From Hanstruepera flava (GTDB taxonomy: Bacteria > Bacteroidota > Bacteroidia > Flavobacteriales > Flavobacteriaceae): a DNA stretch of 64,000 bases. This document shows positions 52,358 through 61,410 of the stretch, in pieces. The position numbers and the translations under genes are program-made. The stretch lies in the NCBI RefSeq assembly GCF_023634025.1, contig NZ_JALJCW010000001.1, positions 1,401,501-1,465,500 on the forward strand, written 5' to 3'. The notes beneath the pieces are model-generated. The model saw nothing but the letters and a program-made list of their open reading frames with translations. It was not told the origin of the DNA and did not search any database. Position 1 is the first letter of the stretch. The number at the start of each line of letters is the position of its first letter.

Positions 52358-54013
52358 CTAAAATTTATAACTAAAACCTGTATAAAGACCAATTATGTAC
52401 GGTCTAAAACTACCAGAGGTATTATTAAACGCATTTAAATGGTATTTAAAAGTAGGTTCTAAGTTAAATCTAAACTTTTCTGAAAAATTATAATTCATTC
52501 CAATGCCTAAGTTGGTACTAAAACTAACACTGTTTACATTGTTGGCTTCGCCAATATAAGTTGTGTATTCTTCAAATTCTGAATAAACTTCATTATCGTC
52601 TAAGAAGAACGTACTTACACCGCCAATTACACCAAGGCTAAAACGGTTGTTAACCAATTTATATTCAAGCTCAACAGGAACTTCATAATAGCTTAAGCGC
52701 TGGCTAATGGCTGCATTAGATAAATCGCTTATTATTTGCTGAAAGCCTAAATTTTCACCGCTAAAGGCATTTAACGACTGACTTCCTGGGGCCAAATTAA
52801 TATTTCGCATTGGGTTTATAGGATTTCCAGTACTACTACTAGGGCTCTCATATAAAATAACATTATCAGTATCGTAGCTTAAATTTAAAGAACTTATTCC
52901 TGATCGAACGGCTAGCTTCTTACTTAAAGCATAACTAACGTTAACACCGTAGCTCATATTTACCTCACCACTTTTTGAATTAGAAACAAACTGTTCATCA
53001 ATATGAGAACCTTCACCAAAAGAGTTATAGTAAACAGGCGCAACATTTGCGTAAACTTGCCACCTGTTTACTAATTTTTCTTTTTCTTCTTCTTTTTCAT
53101 TTAATTCTTCAGCTAGCGCTATTGCTTCCTCTATAGAAGGTGACTCATTGTTTAATGAATCACCTACTTTTAAGGATTCCTCTTTTTCTTTTTCATTATG
53201 AGGGTTATTGCCTTTCATAGCATTTAAGGCAATTGCATCTTGAGTGTTTTCTTTTCCTAAAGCACGATTGGCAGCATCTGTATCTAATTCAGGATTAGAA
53301 TTGTTTTTTGCTTGTGCTGTTTGAGTTTTATTTGCTTCAGGATTTGAAGACACATTATTTATAGTATTGATATTGGTAGAATTTGGGTCACTTAAAGCTG
53401 TTCTGGTATCAGAAACAGCATTGTTTAGTTCAGATGATTCACCATTCTGATTATTGTTATTGGGTGAGCTAACATTTGAAACTTGAGCCGATTTTGTTTC
53501 GGCGTTTAAAAGCTCATTTTTGTTGTTTTTGTATGGCTTATTGAGGCTACTATTGTTATTTTTTGAAGCGACTTTGTTTGCGGTATTATCATTATCTAAA
53601 ATAGACGTGTTGGAATTTTTAGGATAGCTTTCTAAACTATTTATATCGCTATTATTGCCTTTATTATCATCTATATTTGCTGTTGATGTTTCTGGACTCT
53701 TTAGTAGCTTATTGTTTGATTCCTTTAAATTGTTTTCTAAAGAAGGCGTAGTGTTGTTTTCTACTGATTTGGTTGTTGGCTCATCACTTTTTGGTTCATT
53801 GTTATCAAAAATAAAAGAGCCAATAGTAAATAGTACCGCTAAAACAGCAGCAATACTAGCTAAACGCAACCAAATAGGGAATACCTTTTTAGGTTGGCTA
53901 TCTTCTAACTTAAGTTCGTTTTGAATTTTTGTCCAAAGTTCAGGATTAGGAGAAACCTCAAAGTCCTTTAACTTTTCTTGAAAAACTCTATCTATATGTT
54001 TTTTATCACTCAT
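52358..54013 (-). CDS. Anti-sigma-like protein fused to an outer-membrane beta-barrel domain
   Basis: 551 residues, ATG at 54013, directly abutting the ECF sigma gene. Order: a short cytoplasmic helical segment 1-45 (KHIDRVFQEKLKDFEV, with NPELWTKI) typical of FecR-independent anti-sigma regions in Bacteroidota; one membrane helix 46-69; a long Asn/Ser/Lys-rich low-complexity linker, about 70-305; and a C-terminal outer-membrane beta-barrel domain from about 310 ending Y-K-F. One protein would thus reach from cytoplasm to outer membrane. From memory, dual membrane-spanning anti-sigma (Dma) proteins of Bacteroides have this plan. Downstream of sigma in the same operon. Confidence 0.8.
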   Translation of the reverse strand: MSDKKHIDRVFQEKLKDFEVSPNPELWTKIQNELKLEDSQPKKVFPIWLRLASIAAVLAVLFTIGSFIFDNNEPKSDEPTTKSVENNTTPSLENNLKESNNKLLKSPETSTANIDDNKGNNSDINSLESYPKNSNTSILDNDNTANKVASKNNNSSLNKPYKNNKNELLNAETKSAQVSNVSSPNNNNQNGESSELNNAVSDTRTALSDPNSTNINTINNVSSNPEANKTQTAQAKNNSNPELDTDAANRALGKENTQDAIALNAMKGNNPHNEKEKEESLKVGDSLNNESPSIEEAIALAEELNEKEEEKEKLVNRWQVYANVAPVYYNSFGEGSHIDEQFVSNSKSGEVNMSYGVNVSYALSKKLAVRSGISSLNLSYDTDNVILYESPSSSTGNPINPMRNINLAPGSQSLNAFSGENLGFQQIISDLSNAAISQRLSYYEVPVELEYKLVNNRFSLGVIGGVSTFFLDDNEVYSEFEEYTTYIGEANNVNSVSFSTNLGIGMNYNFSEKFRFNLEPTFKYHLNAFNNTSGSFRPYIIGLYTGFSYKF

Positions 54014-54565
54014 TTATAATGATTGCGAGTTCAAACGCGTTTTATAATCTTCAATTTTCTCTATTAGTATCTTTCTGGCTCTAGCTAAATTAGATTTAGA
54101 TGTTCCGGGACTTATTGATAGCATTTCTGCAATCTCATTATGGGAATACCCATCTAAAACATACATATTAAATATCAATCTATACCGATCAGGTAATTCT
54201 TGAATAATTTTCAACAAAAAATCAATTGAAATATCATCGTCGTCAATATCTAATTCAACATCTTCAATAAAATCTTCGTTTACAATTTCAAAAACACCTT
54301 GACTTCTATATCGCTGTAAGGCGGTATTGATTGTAATACGTTTAAGCCAACCTTCAAAAGAACCTTTATCTCTATACTGTGCAATTTTACTAAATATAGT
54401 CAAAAATGCATCTTGCAGATTATCTTCTGCTTCAGCATAGTTTCTTGAATACTTCAAGCATACCGAAAATAATTTACTCGAAAAGAGGTGGTATAATTCG
54501 CTTTGAGCTTGAGTATCATTTTTACTACATTTTTTTATGAGTTGTTTTAAACTCACATGACACAC
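54014..54565 (-). CDS. ECF-type RNA polymerase sigma factor
   Basis: 183 residues with a GTG start at 54565; a second GTG at 54556 is equally possible, and no in-frame ATG is nearby. Region 2 at about 20-90 has YAEAEDNLQDAFLTIFSKI and GSFEGWLKRITINTALQRYR; region 4 at about 125-175 has LPDRYRLIFNMYVLDGYSHNEIAEMLSISPGTSKSNLARAR. It would direct RNA polymerase to an unknown regulon and be held by the product of the next gene. A lipoprotein gene precedes it by 18 bases. Confidence 0.92.
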   Translation of the reverse strand: MCHVSLKQLIKKCSKNDTQAQSELYHLFSSKLFSVCLKYSRNYAEAEDNLQDAFLTIFSKIAQYRDKGSFEGWLKRITINTALQRYRSQGVFEIVNEDFIEDVELDIDDDDISIDFLLKIIQELPDRYRLIFNMYVLDGYSHNEIAEMLSISPGTSKSNLARARKILIEKIEDYKTRLNSQSL

Positions 54566-54583
54566 CTATTAATTAAACATTTA

Positions 54584-54991
54584 CTAATCTACAACGGGAA
54601 CTTCAATAATTAAATACTGACTGTCTCCATTATCATCTTCCCCTTGCCAGAACTTAAACACATAAGAGTCTTCCTCGCCTGCTTTAAAGGAAAAAGAAGC
54701 GTCAAGTAGTTCATTTACGTCAACACATTCATAATCGCCTTCAAATACAGTATTAACAACAGCCACCATTCTTTCATTACCTTCTCTTACATAATATACA
54801 TCATTGTAAGCGTAACAGGATGTTGGGCGAAGGTACTTTAGATAAATATCATAAACTTCACCGCGCTCAAATTCTGTTGGGACAACTGCCTCTTCAACAG
54901 GAAGTATTACATTGTAGATCCTTTCATTGCCATCATCTACACTACACGATAATACAAAGAGGGAAAAGAGTAAAACAACAAGCTTTCTCAT
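54584..54991 (-). CDS. Predicted lipoprotein upstream of the ECF sigma gene
   Basis: 135 residues from ATG 54991; the earlier in-frame ATG at 55018 would only lengthen the signal peptide. Lipoprotein signal RKLVVLLFSLFVLSC with Cys16. The mature part is acidic, with three cysteines and strands such as GEVYDIYLKYLRPTSCYAY and EEDSYVFKFWQGEDDNG. No family recognised. With 18 bases to the sigma factor gene it probably belongs to the same operon and could be a ligand or sensor for the barrel protein; that is inference. Confidence 0.75.
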   Translation of the reverse strand: MRKLVVLLFSLFVLSCSVDDGNERIYNVILPVEEAVVPTEFERGEVYDIYLKYLRPTSCYAYNDVYYVREGNERMVAVVNTVFEGDYECVDVNELLDASFSFKAGEEDSYVFKFWQGEDDNGDSQYLIIEVPVVD

Positions 54992-55063
54992 GGTTAAATT
55001 CAAATGTTTTATATACATGTTTACTCTTTAGATGCACAAAGTTTAAAAAGGTTGCGTCTAAAA

Positions 55064-55096
55064 GCAAAAAAAATCCCGAAGCTTCGGGATTTTTTT
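55064..55096 (-). terminator. Rho-independent terminator of recA
   Basis: AAATCCCGAA-GC-TTCGGGATTT is a near-perfect palindrome flanked by A-run and T-run, so it works on either strand. It begins at the recA stop codon and lies before the lipoprotein gene at 54991. Confidence 0.85.
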
Positions 55097-56100
55097 TATT
55101 TGGATTCGTTTAAAATGGCTCGAATTTTTCCTTCAAGTTCATCCATTAGTTCTGGATTGTCTTTAATTAAAGCTTTTACAGCATCACGACCTTGTCCAAG
55201 TTTGGTGTCTTCGTAGCTAAACCACGAACCACTTTTCTTAACTATTTCATGTTCAACGGCGATATCTAAAATTTCACCAACTTTAGAAACACCTTCCCCA
55301 TACATAATATCAAACTCTGCTGTTTTAAAAGGAGGCGCTACTTTGTTTTTAACCACTTTAACACGTGTTTTATTTCCGGCTACATTCCCATCGGTTTCTT
55401 TAATCTGCGTAGAGCGTCTGATGTCTAAACGCACAGAAGCATAAAACTTAAGGGCATTACCTCCAGTTGTGGTTTCAGGGTTGCCAAACATAACACCAAT
55501 TTTTTCACGTAACTGATTAATAAAAATAACAGTACAATTTGTTTTACTAATTGACGCTGTTAATTTTCTTAAAGCTTGAGACATTAATCGAGCATGTAAA
55601 CCCATTTTAGAGTCTCCCATTTCGCCCTCTATCTCACTTTTTGGGGTTAAAGCTGCTACGGAGTCAATAACTACTATATCAATAGCACCTGAACGTATTA
55701 AGTTATCTGCAATTTCCAATGCCTGTTCACCATTATCAGGTTGCGATATAATTAAGTTGTCAATATCGACGCCAAGTTTTTCAGCATAAAACCTGTCAAA
55801 AGCATGCTCTGCATCAATAAAAGCTGCAATACCTCCAGCTTTTTGGGCTTCAGCTATGGCGTGAAGCGTTAAGGTTGTTTTACCAGACGATTCTGGTCCG
55901 TAAATTTCAATTACCCGACCTCTAGGATAGCCTCCCACACCAAGAGCGATGTCTAGTCCCAATGAACCAGAAGGGATTGAATCGACATCAACCACTGCTT
56001 GATCGCTCATTTTCATTACAGTTCCTTTTCCGTAGGCTTTATCTAATTTATCTAAAGTAAGTTTTAGTGCTTTTAATTTTGCGTCTTTTTCGTTGCTCAT
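55096..56100 (-). CDS. recA: Recombinase RecA
   Basis: 334 residues, ATG at 56100. Walker [10 protein letters not shown] at 68-76, Walker [12 protein letters not shown] near 141-151, loop 1/2 regions including [14 protein letters not shown], and [34 protein letters not shown] near 195-228. Central enzyme for strand exchange and the SOS response. The C-terminus is short, with few acidic residues. Monocistronic, with a terminator at the stop. No clear LexA box is recognised upstream. Confidence 0.98.
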   Translation of the reverse strand: MSNEKDAKLKALKLTLDKLDKAYGKGTVMKMSDQAVVDVDSIPSGSLGLDIALGVGGYPRGRVIEIYGPESSGKTTLTLHAIAEAQKAGGIAAFIDAEHAFDRFYAEKLGVDIDNLIISQPDNGEQALEIADNLIRSGAIDIVVIDSVAALTPKSEIEGEMGDSKMGLHARLMSQALRKLTASISKTNCTVIFINQLREKIGVMFGNPETTTGGNALKFYASVRLDIRRSTQIKETDGNVAGNKTRVKVVKNKVAPPFKTAEFDIMYGEGVSKVGEILDIAVEHEIVKKSGSWFSYEDTKLGQGRDAVKALIKDNPELMDELEGKIRAILNESK

Positions 56101-56287
56101 TTTCTCTTAAATTTTGCTGAATGGACAGCTAAAATACTACAACTTTTATCATATTACAATTTTCTGACGCAACCTTTTTGCACTTTTTGCATCTACTATA
56201 TAAAGTGGGAAACTTTTGCTATGAAATCGATTGTAATTCCATTGCATTAATTCCATCTGCCCTTTTTAATAACTAAAAATTGAACAG

Positions 56288-56380
56288 ATGAGATTTATTA
56301 AAAAAACATTATTAATTAACGCGTTAGGCGTTTCAGCGGTTGTATTTATAAACAGCAGCTGTAAAGCCGATGGAGGTTAG
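56288..56380 (+). CDS. Very small lipoprotein-like peptide (30 residues)
   Basis: ATG 56288 to TAG 56378-56380. The sequence is MRFIKKTLLINALGVSAV followed by VFINSSCKADGG: a basic start, a hydrophobic core of about 16 residues and a Cys at 25 preceded by small residues (NSSC), resembling a lipoprotein signal with only five residues after the Cys. It lies in the 460-base gap between recA (opposite strand) and trhO, and is followed 64 bases later by a strong terminator. No family is recognised. Alternatively, it could be a leader peptide or a remnant of a longer gene. Confidence 0.45.
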   Translation: MRFIKKTLLINALGVSAVVFINSSCKADGG

Positions 56381-56444
56381 CTCTTATTGTATTTTTTGAT
56401 TTAGAAGAATGAAAAAAATATTAATAACGAGTTAGTCTACTAAA

Positions 56445-56474
56445 AGCGTCCTGAAAAACAGGACGCTTTTTTTT
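56445..56474 (+). terminator. Rho-independent terminator in the recA-trhO gap
   Basis: AGCGTCCTG, an AAAAA loop, CAGGACGCT and then seven T. It ends a plus-strand transcript that can only come from the small frame at 56288, which supports transcription of that region. Nothing else recognisable occupies 56101-56560 except this frame and the trhO promoter. Confidence 0.85.
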
Positions 56475-56514
56475 ATGATTTTTAATAGAAAACATACATT
56501 CATTATAAAAGTTG

Positions 56515-56522
56515 TACTTTTG
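56515..56522 (+). promoter_or_regulatory. -7 promoter box (TACTTTTG) for the trhO operon
   Basis: TACTTTTG matches TAnnTTTG and lies 38 bases before ATG 56561, just after the terminator. A TTG at 17-19 bases upstream is not evident. Confidence 0.55.
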
Positions 56523-56560
56523 CGCAAAATATATCTTTAACCTTAACACATTAGTATAGC

Positions 56561-57643
56561 ATGCAACTGTACAATAACTTAAGCGCTAAAGAAAGAGCTG
56601 CATTAATTGAAAAAGCCGGAAAAGACAGGCTTACCATCTCTTTCTATAAATACGCCAAAATTGAAAACCCTTTAGATTTCAGGAACAGTTTATTCATTGA
56701 ATGGAATAAGCTAGATGTTTTAGGTAGAATTTATGTCGCCAACGAAGGTATAAATGCGCAACTTTCAGTGCCAGCAGAAAACTTTAAGACCTTTAAGAAG
56801 CATTTAGATACCATTTCATTTTTAGAAAACGTTCGGTTAAACATTGCCATAGAGCACGACAACTTTGCATTTCTTAAATTAAAAGTAAAAGTACGTGATA
56901 AAATTGTAGCCGATGGTTTAAACGATGAAACCTTTGATGTAACAAATAAAGGCATCCATGTTCAAGCCGAGCAATTTAATGAACTTATAGAAGACCCTGA
57001 TGTGGTTTTGGTAGATATGCGTAACCATTACGAAAGTGAAATAGGACATTTTAAAAACGCCGTAACACCAGATGTTGATACATTTAGAGAGTCTCTTGAT
57101 ATTATTGAAGAAGATTTAAAAGACCATAAAGAAGATAAGAAGCTTGTTATGTACTGTACAGGTGGCATTCGTTGTGAAAAAGCAAGTGCTTATTACAAAC
57201 ATAAAGGCTTTAAACAAGTATTTCAATTAGAAGGCGGTATAATTAATTATACACGTCAAGTTGAAGAAAAAGGCTTGGAGAATAAGTTTATTGGTAAAAA
57301 CTTTGTTTTTGACGAAAGGCGTTCAGAACGTATTACAGACGATATTATAGCACAATGCCACCAATGTGGAGAACCTGCAGATTTACACACCAACTGTGCA
57401 AACGATGCCTGCCATTTATTGTTTATTCAGTGTGAGGCATGTAAAGAGAAAATGGAGAATTGTTGTTCAACCAATTGCAAGGAAATAATTCACTTACCTT
57501 ACCATGAGCAAAAAGCTTTACGTAAAGGACAAGGTAACAGCAACGACATTTTTAAGAAAGGTCGTGCAGACCATTTACCCTATAAAAAAGACTTGCGTAA
57601 CATATTTGAGGTGCTAAAGAAACCTGAGGAATCTAAAAGTTGA
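56561..57643 (+). CDS. trhO: tRNA uridine(34) hydroxylase TrhO (rhodanese-like)
   Basis: 360 residues. N-terminal domain with GRIYVANEGINAQLSVP near 55-71, then a rhodanese domain with VLVDMRNHYESEIGHF near 149-164 and the active-site loop YCTGGIRCEKAS (Cys199, Cys205). A C-terminal cysteine-rich segment (CHQCGEPADLHTNCAND...CEACKEKMENCCSTNC) follows. TrhO makes 5-hydroxyuridine at tRNA position 34 using O2. It is the first gene of an operon that also encodes TrhP, the alternative enzyme for the same modification. Confidence 0.95.
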   Translation: MQLYNNLSAKERAALIEKAGKDRLTISFYKYAKIENPLDFRNSLFIEWNKLDVLGRIYVANEGINAQLSVPAENFKTFKKHLDTISFLENVRLNIAIEHDNFAFLKLKVKVRDKIVADGLNDETFDVTNKGIHVQAEQFNELIEDPDVVLVDMRNHYESEIGHFKNAVTPDVDTFRESLDIIEEDLKDHKEDKKLVMYCTGGIRCEKASAYYKHKGFKQVFQLEGGIINYTRQVEEKGLENKFIGKNFVFDERRSERITDDIIAQCHQCGEPADLHTNCANDACHLLFIQCEACKEKMENCCSTNCKEIIHLPYHEQKALRKGQGNSNDIFKKGRADHLPYKKDLRNIFEVLKKPEESKS

Positions 57644-57647
57644 TATC

Positions 57648-58892
57648 ATGCAAAAAATTGAATTGATGGCGCCAGCCGGGAATTTTGAATCACTTCAGGC
57701 AGCTTTAGATAATGGTGCAGATTCAGTGTATTTTGGAGTTGAACAATTGAATATGCGAGCAAGAGCATCTATTAATTTTACATTAGATGATTTACCTGAA
57801 ATATCTAAACGTTGCCAAGAAAAAGGTGTTCGAACCTATTTAACTTTGAACACTATAATTTATGACCATGATTTGTCTATTGTAAAAACTCTAGTGAAAA
57901 AAGCTAAAGAGGCAAGCATTACTGCAGTAATTGCAATGGACCAAGCCGTGATAGCCATTGCTCGTGAATTTGATATGGAAGTACACATTTCCACTCAAAT
58001 CAATATCACAAATATTGAAACGGTTAAGTTTTATACCATGTTTGCAGATACCATGGTGTTGAGTCGTGAATTGAGTTTACGTCAGGTAAAGAAAATAACT
58101 GAACAGATAGAAAAAGAACAAATAAAAGGCCCTTCAGGCAAGCTGGTAGAGATAGAAATATTTGGTCATGGGGCATTATGTATGGCAGTTTCAGGTAAGT
58201 GCTATATGAGTTTGCATGCCTATAATTCTTCTGCAAATAGGGGAGCGTGTAAGCAAAACTGTAGAAAAAAATACACGGTAATCGATCAAGAAACTGGTAT
58301 TGAAATGGAATTGGATAACGAGTACATTATGTCTCCTAAAGACTTATGTACTATTGATTTCCTTGACCAAATTGCAGATTCAGGTATTAAAGTTTTAAAA
58401 ATCGAAGGTCGTGGAAGAGCTCCAGAATATGTAGCCAAAGTCATTAAATGCTATCGTGATGCAATAGATAGTGTTGCAAATGGTACATATGATAAAGAAA
58501 AAGTTATTGCTTGGATGCAGGAATTGGAAAAAGTCTATAATCGCGGATTTTGGAGCGGTTACTATTTAGGACAGAAATTAGGCGAATGGAGTAAAGGTTC
58601 AGGATCTCATGCCACCCAAAAGAAAGTTTATATTGGTAAAGGCACACATTTTTATCCTAAAGCTAAAATAGGAGAATTTAAAATTGAAGCATTTGATGTA
58701 GCCATTGGAGACACTATTTTGGTCACAGGGCCAACCACAGGCGCCAAAGAATGTGAGGTTTCAGATTTAATGGTCAATGATGCCAAAAACAACAAAGGTC
58801 AAAAAGGCGATTTAGTAACAATACCTCTAGACTTTAGAATTCGACCTTCAGATAAGCTTTATAAAATTGTTGAAAATAAAGTAGAAGCCTAA
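57648..58892 (+). CDS. trhP: Peptidase U32 family protein, TrhP-like tRNA hydroxylation enzyme
   Basis: 414 residues, 4 bases after trhO. N-terminal KIELMAPAGNFESLQAALDNGADSVYFG (3-30) is the U32 signature. The four conserved cysteines are Cys178, Cys185, Cys201 and Cys205 (CMAVSGKC...GACKQNC), with the adjacent ANRG typical of TrhP. The C-terminal beta-domain carries VTGPTTGAKECEV. TrhP (formerly YegQ) makes ho5U34 with prephenate and an iron-sulfur cluster, independent of O2. It is fused by one-base overlap to a ferredoxin gene that could supply electrons. Confidence 0.88.
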   Translation: MQKIELMAPAGNFESLQAALDNGADSVYFGVEQLNMRARASINFTLDDLPEISKRCQEKGVRTYLTLNTIIYDHDLSIVKTLVKKAKEASITAVIAMDQAVIAIAREFDMEVHISTQINITNIETVKFYTMFADTMVLSRELSLRQVKKITEQIEKEQIKGPSGKLVEIEIFGHGALCMAVSGKCYMSLHAYNSSANRGACKQNCRKKYTVIDQETGIEMELDNEYIMSPKDLCTIDFLDQIADSGIKVLKIEGRGRAPEYVAKVIKCYRDAIDSVANGTYDKEKVIAWMQELEKVYNRGFWSGYYLGQKLGEWSKGSGSHATQKKVYIGKGTHFYPKAKIGEFKIEAFDVAIGDTILVTGPTTGAKECEVSDLMVNDAKNNKGQKGDLVTIPLDFRIRPSDKLYKIVENKVEA

Positions 58893-59122
58893 TGGTTATT
58901 GTTACCTTGCAACGTAATAAGTGTATTGGGTGCAACTACTGTGTGGAAATGGCACCAGAAATGTTTCAAATGTCAAAAAAAGACGGTAAAACAGTATTGC
59001 TACACGCTAAAGACAAAAAAGGATTTTATACCGTAAAATCTAATGATAATGAAATTTACAATGCTTGTGATAACGCTGCTAAAGCTTGTCCGGTAAAAAT
59101 TATTAGTGTAAAGTTGAATTAA
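58892..59122 (+). CDS. Small [4Fe-4S] ferredoxin
   Basis: 76 residues. Cys11, Cys14, Cys17 in C-I-G-C-N-Y-C, a fourth in ACPV (Cys66), and an extra Cys59 that could form a disulfide, as in single-cluster ferredoxins. The EMAPEMFQMSKKDGKTV stretch is typical of the group. Overlaps trhP and the radical SAM gene by one base each, so it is co-translated and is likely the electron carrier for one or both. Confidence 0.92.
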   Translation: MVIVTLQRNKCIGCNYCVEMAPEMFQMSKKDGKTVLLHAKDKKGFYTVKSNDNEIYNACDNAAKACPVKIISVKLN

Positions 59123-60126
59123 TGAACATTTACAAACTTCTAAAATTAAACAGACGTATTAAGAGCCATAGAATTAAATTTCTAGGGTTATACTTACTGC
59201 ATAAATTCAACAAACGCTATTTAGCTGTAAACTTAGATCCGGTTATGGCTTGTAATTTACGATGCAAGATGTGCTACTTTACAGATGCAGATTACGTAAA
59301 AACATTAAGAGGGCAGTTTAAAGAGGAAGAACTTAATCAAGTAGCTAAAACCATTTTTAATCGTGCTTTAAAACTTCAAATAGGCTGCGGTACAGAGCCT
59401 ACATTATATAAAGACTTGGAGAAAGTTGTGGCATTGGGTAAAATGTATAATGTACCCTATATTTCCATAACAACTAATGCCAATTTACTGGACGAAGAAA
59501 AAATTGAAAAGCTACTCAAAGCAGGTTTAAACGAGTTCACCATTTCTCTTCATGGAGTCACTAAAGAAAGCTATGAAAGCTTCATGAAGAAAGCGAGTTA
59601 TGAAAAGTTTCATAACGCCTTTAAGGCTTTTGCAAAACTAAAATCAAAATACAATTTTAAAGTACGTATCAATTACACATTTAATAAAGATAACTTTTAC
59701 GAACTTCAAGAGTTTTTTCAGCATTTTGATGGGAATAGCTTTGACATTCTTCAAATTCGACCTATTCAAAAAATTGGTAATACCGAGTATAACGATTTCG
59801 ATTTAGAATCCATTAGAGATGATTATCCGAAGCTCATTCAAAATATTAAGGCAAGTTGTAAGGCCAATAATATTATGCTGTTAGCTTCAGAAGAAATTCC
59901 AACAAAAGACGAAACCAACGAATCCAGTCTAATTTTTGATTATACCTTTTGCTACATTTCGCCTCAAAAATTCTGGAAAGATGGTTTCGATTGGAAAAAT
60001 GAAAGCTTTAATGCCTATTCAAAAAAAATAGGATGGAGCAATACCTTATTTAAGAATGCTTTTAAGTCTAAAGCGACTCTTAAATCGCTGTCAAACCGAT
60101 TGAATTACGAAATAGAATTCAATTAA
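59122..60126 (+). CDS. Radical SAM enzyme of unknown substrate
   Basis: 334 residues. The cluster motif is C44-N-L-R-C48-K-M-C51. The following GCGTEPTLYKDL (near 93-104) serves as the G-G-E-P-like SAM site, and ISITTNANLLDEEKI and FTISLHGVT give later barrel strands. A C-terminal SPASM domain with extra cysteines is not evident. It ends the trhO operon. The substrate is unknown; the context with tRNA-modifying enzymes suggests an RNA- or cofactor-related role, but many such enzymes modify peptides or glycans. Confidence 0.82.
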   Translation: MNIYKLLKLNRRIKSHRIKFLGLYLLHKFNKRYLAVNLDPVMACNLRCKMCYFTDADYVKTLRGQFKEEELNQVAKTIFNRALKLQIGCGTEPTLYKDLEKVVALGKMYNVPYISITTNANLLDEEKIEKLLKAGLNEFTISLHGVTKESYESFMKKASYEKFHNAFKAFAKLKSKYNFKVRINYTFNKDNFYELQEFFQHFDGNSFDILQIRPIQKIGNTEYNDFDLESIRDDYPKLIQNIKASCKANNIMLLASEEIPTKDETNESSLIFDYTFCYISPQKFWKDGFDWKNESFNAYSKKIGWSNTLFKNAFKSKATLKSLSNRLNYEIEFN

Positions 60127-60231
60127 ATAATAGCTTTTTAAAGTCATTAGAATAATCTTATCTTTACGTTTTATTTTTAGTATTAATCGTCTTCTGAATT
60201 TACGTTCAGAATCTATATATATCTTTAATTT

Positions 60232-61410
60232 ATGGCTTGTGGAACATGTTCAACAGGAAAAGATGGTCAGCCAAAAGGATGCAAGAATAATGGAACTTGT
60301 GGTACCGATAGTTGTAACAAACTAACTGTTTTTGATTGGTTAGCCAATATGGAATTACCCAACGGAGTAGAGCCTTTCAACTGGGTTGAGGTCCGATTTA
60401 AAAACGGTAGAAAGCACTACTATAAAAATATCGAAAATTTAACTTTAAGTATAGGCGATGTTGTGGCAACACAAGCCGAATATGGTCATGATATAGGAAT
60501 GGTTACCTTAACAGGTGAACTTGTTCGTGTTCAAATGAAGCGTAAAAAATTATCTGAAGATGATCCTGAAGCTTTTAAAATATATCGAAAAGCCAGTCAA
60601 AAAGATATTGATGTATGGTCTGCTGCTCGAGATAAGGAAGAGCCTATGAAAGTTAAAGCAAGACAATTTGCTATTGACTTGAAACTTCAAATGAAGATTT
60701 CTGATATCGAATATCAAGGCGATGCCAGTAAGGCAACATTTTATTACACAGCAGAAGAGCGTGTAGATTTTCGCGAGCTTATTAAGCTATTCGCTAAAGA
60801 ATTTAAAACACGAATTGAAATGCGACAGGTTGGTTTTCGCCAAGAAGCCGCCCGTTTAGGAGGAATAGGTTCTTGTGGTCGTGAATTATGCTGTTCTACT
60901 TGGCTAACAGATTTTCGATCTGTTAGTACTTCTGCTGCGCGATATCAACAATTATCGTTAAACCCACTCAAGTTAGCTGGGCAATGTGGTAAATTAAAAT
61001 GCTGTTTAAACTACGAATTAGACACCTATTTAGATGCCTTAAAAGATTTTCCAAAATCTGATGTTAAACTCTATACGGAAAAAGGAACTGCAGTTTGCCA
61101 AAAAACAGATATTTTTAAAGGTCATATGTGGTTTGCTTATGAAGGCGAATGGATGAATTGGCACAAAATAACCAAAGACCAAGCCAACGAAATACTGGCA
61201 TTAAATAAACAAAAGAAAAAGGTAGCGAGCCTTGAAGAATATGCAGCAGATTTGGTTGAAGATACTAAAACTGAATTTGAAAACGTTGTTGGTCAAGATA
61301 GTTTAACGCGATTTGATAGTCCAAAACGTAAAAATAAACGTAAAAGTAATAGGGGAAATAAAAACAAACGTCGTCGTAAACCGCAAAGCAAGAAAAATAA
61401 TGCGAAATAA
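60232..61410 (+). CDS. ricT: PSP1-domain protein, RicT-like
   Basis: 392 residues. A Cys-rich start (CGTCSTGKDGQPKGCKNNGTCGTDSC), then the PSP1 domain with FNWVEVRFKNGRKHYYKN near 43-60 and GDVVATQAEYGHDIGMVTL. Cysteine motifs CGRELCCSTWL and GQCGKLKCCLNYE near 222-232 and 250-262 are the typical RicT C-terminal cysteines that bind iron-sulfur clusters. The end is basic and disordered. In Bacillus, the RicAFT complex promotes RNase Y processing; in flavobacteria the role is unknown. It overlaps gldH by 11 bases. Confidence 0.88.
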   Translation: MACGTCSTGKDGQPKGCKNNGTCGTDSCNKLTVFDWLANMELPNGVEPFNWVEVRFKNGRKHYYKNIENLTLSIGDVVATQAEYGHDIGMVTLTGELVRVQMKRKKLSEDDPEAFKIYRKASQKDIDVWSAARDKEEPMKVKARQFAIDLKLQMKISDIEYQGDASKATFYYTAEERVDFRELIKLFAKEFKTRIEMRQVGFRQEAARLGGIGSCGRELCCSTWLTDFRSVSTSAARYQQLSLNPLKLAGQCGKLKCCLNYELDTYLDALKDFPKSDVKLYTEKGTAVCQKTDIFKGHMWFAYEGEWMNWHKITKDQANEILALNKQKKKVASLEEYAADLVEDTKTEFENVVGQDSLTRFDSPKRKNKRKSNRGNKNKRRRKPQSKKNNAK

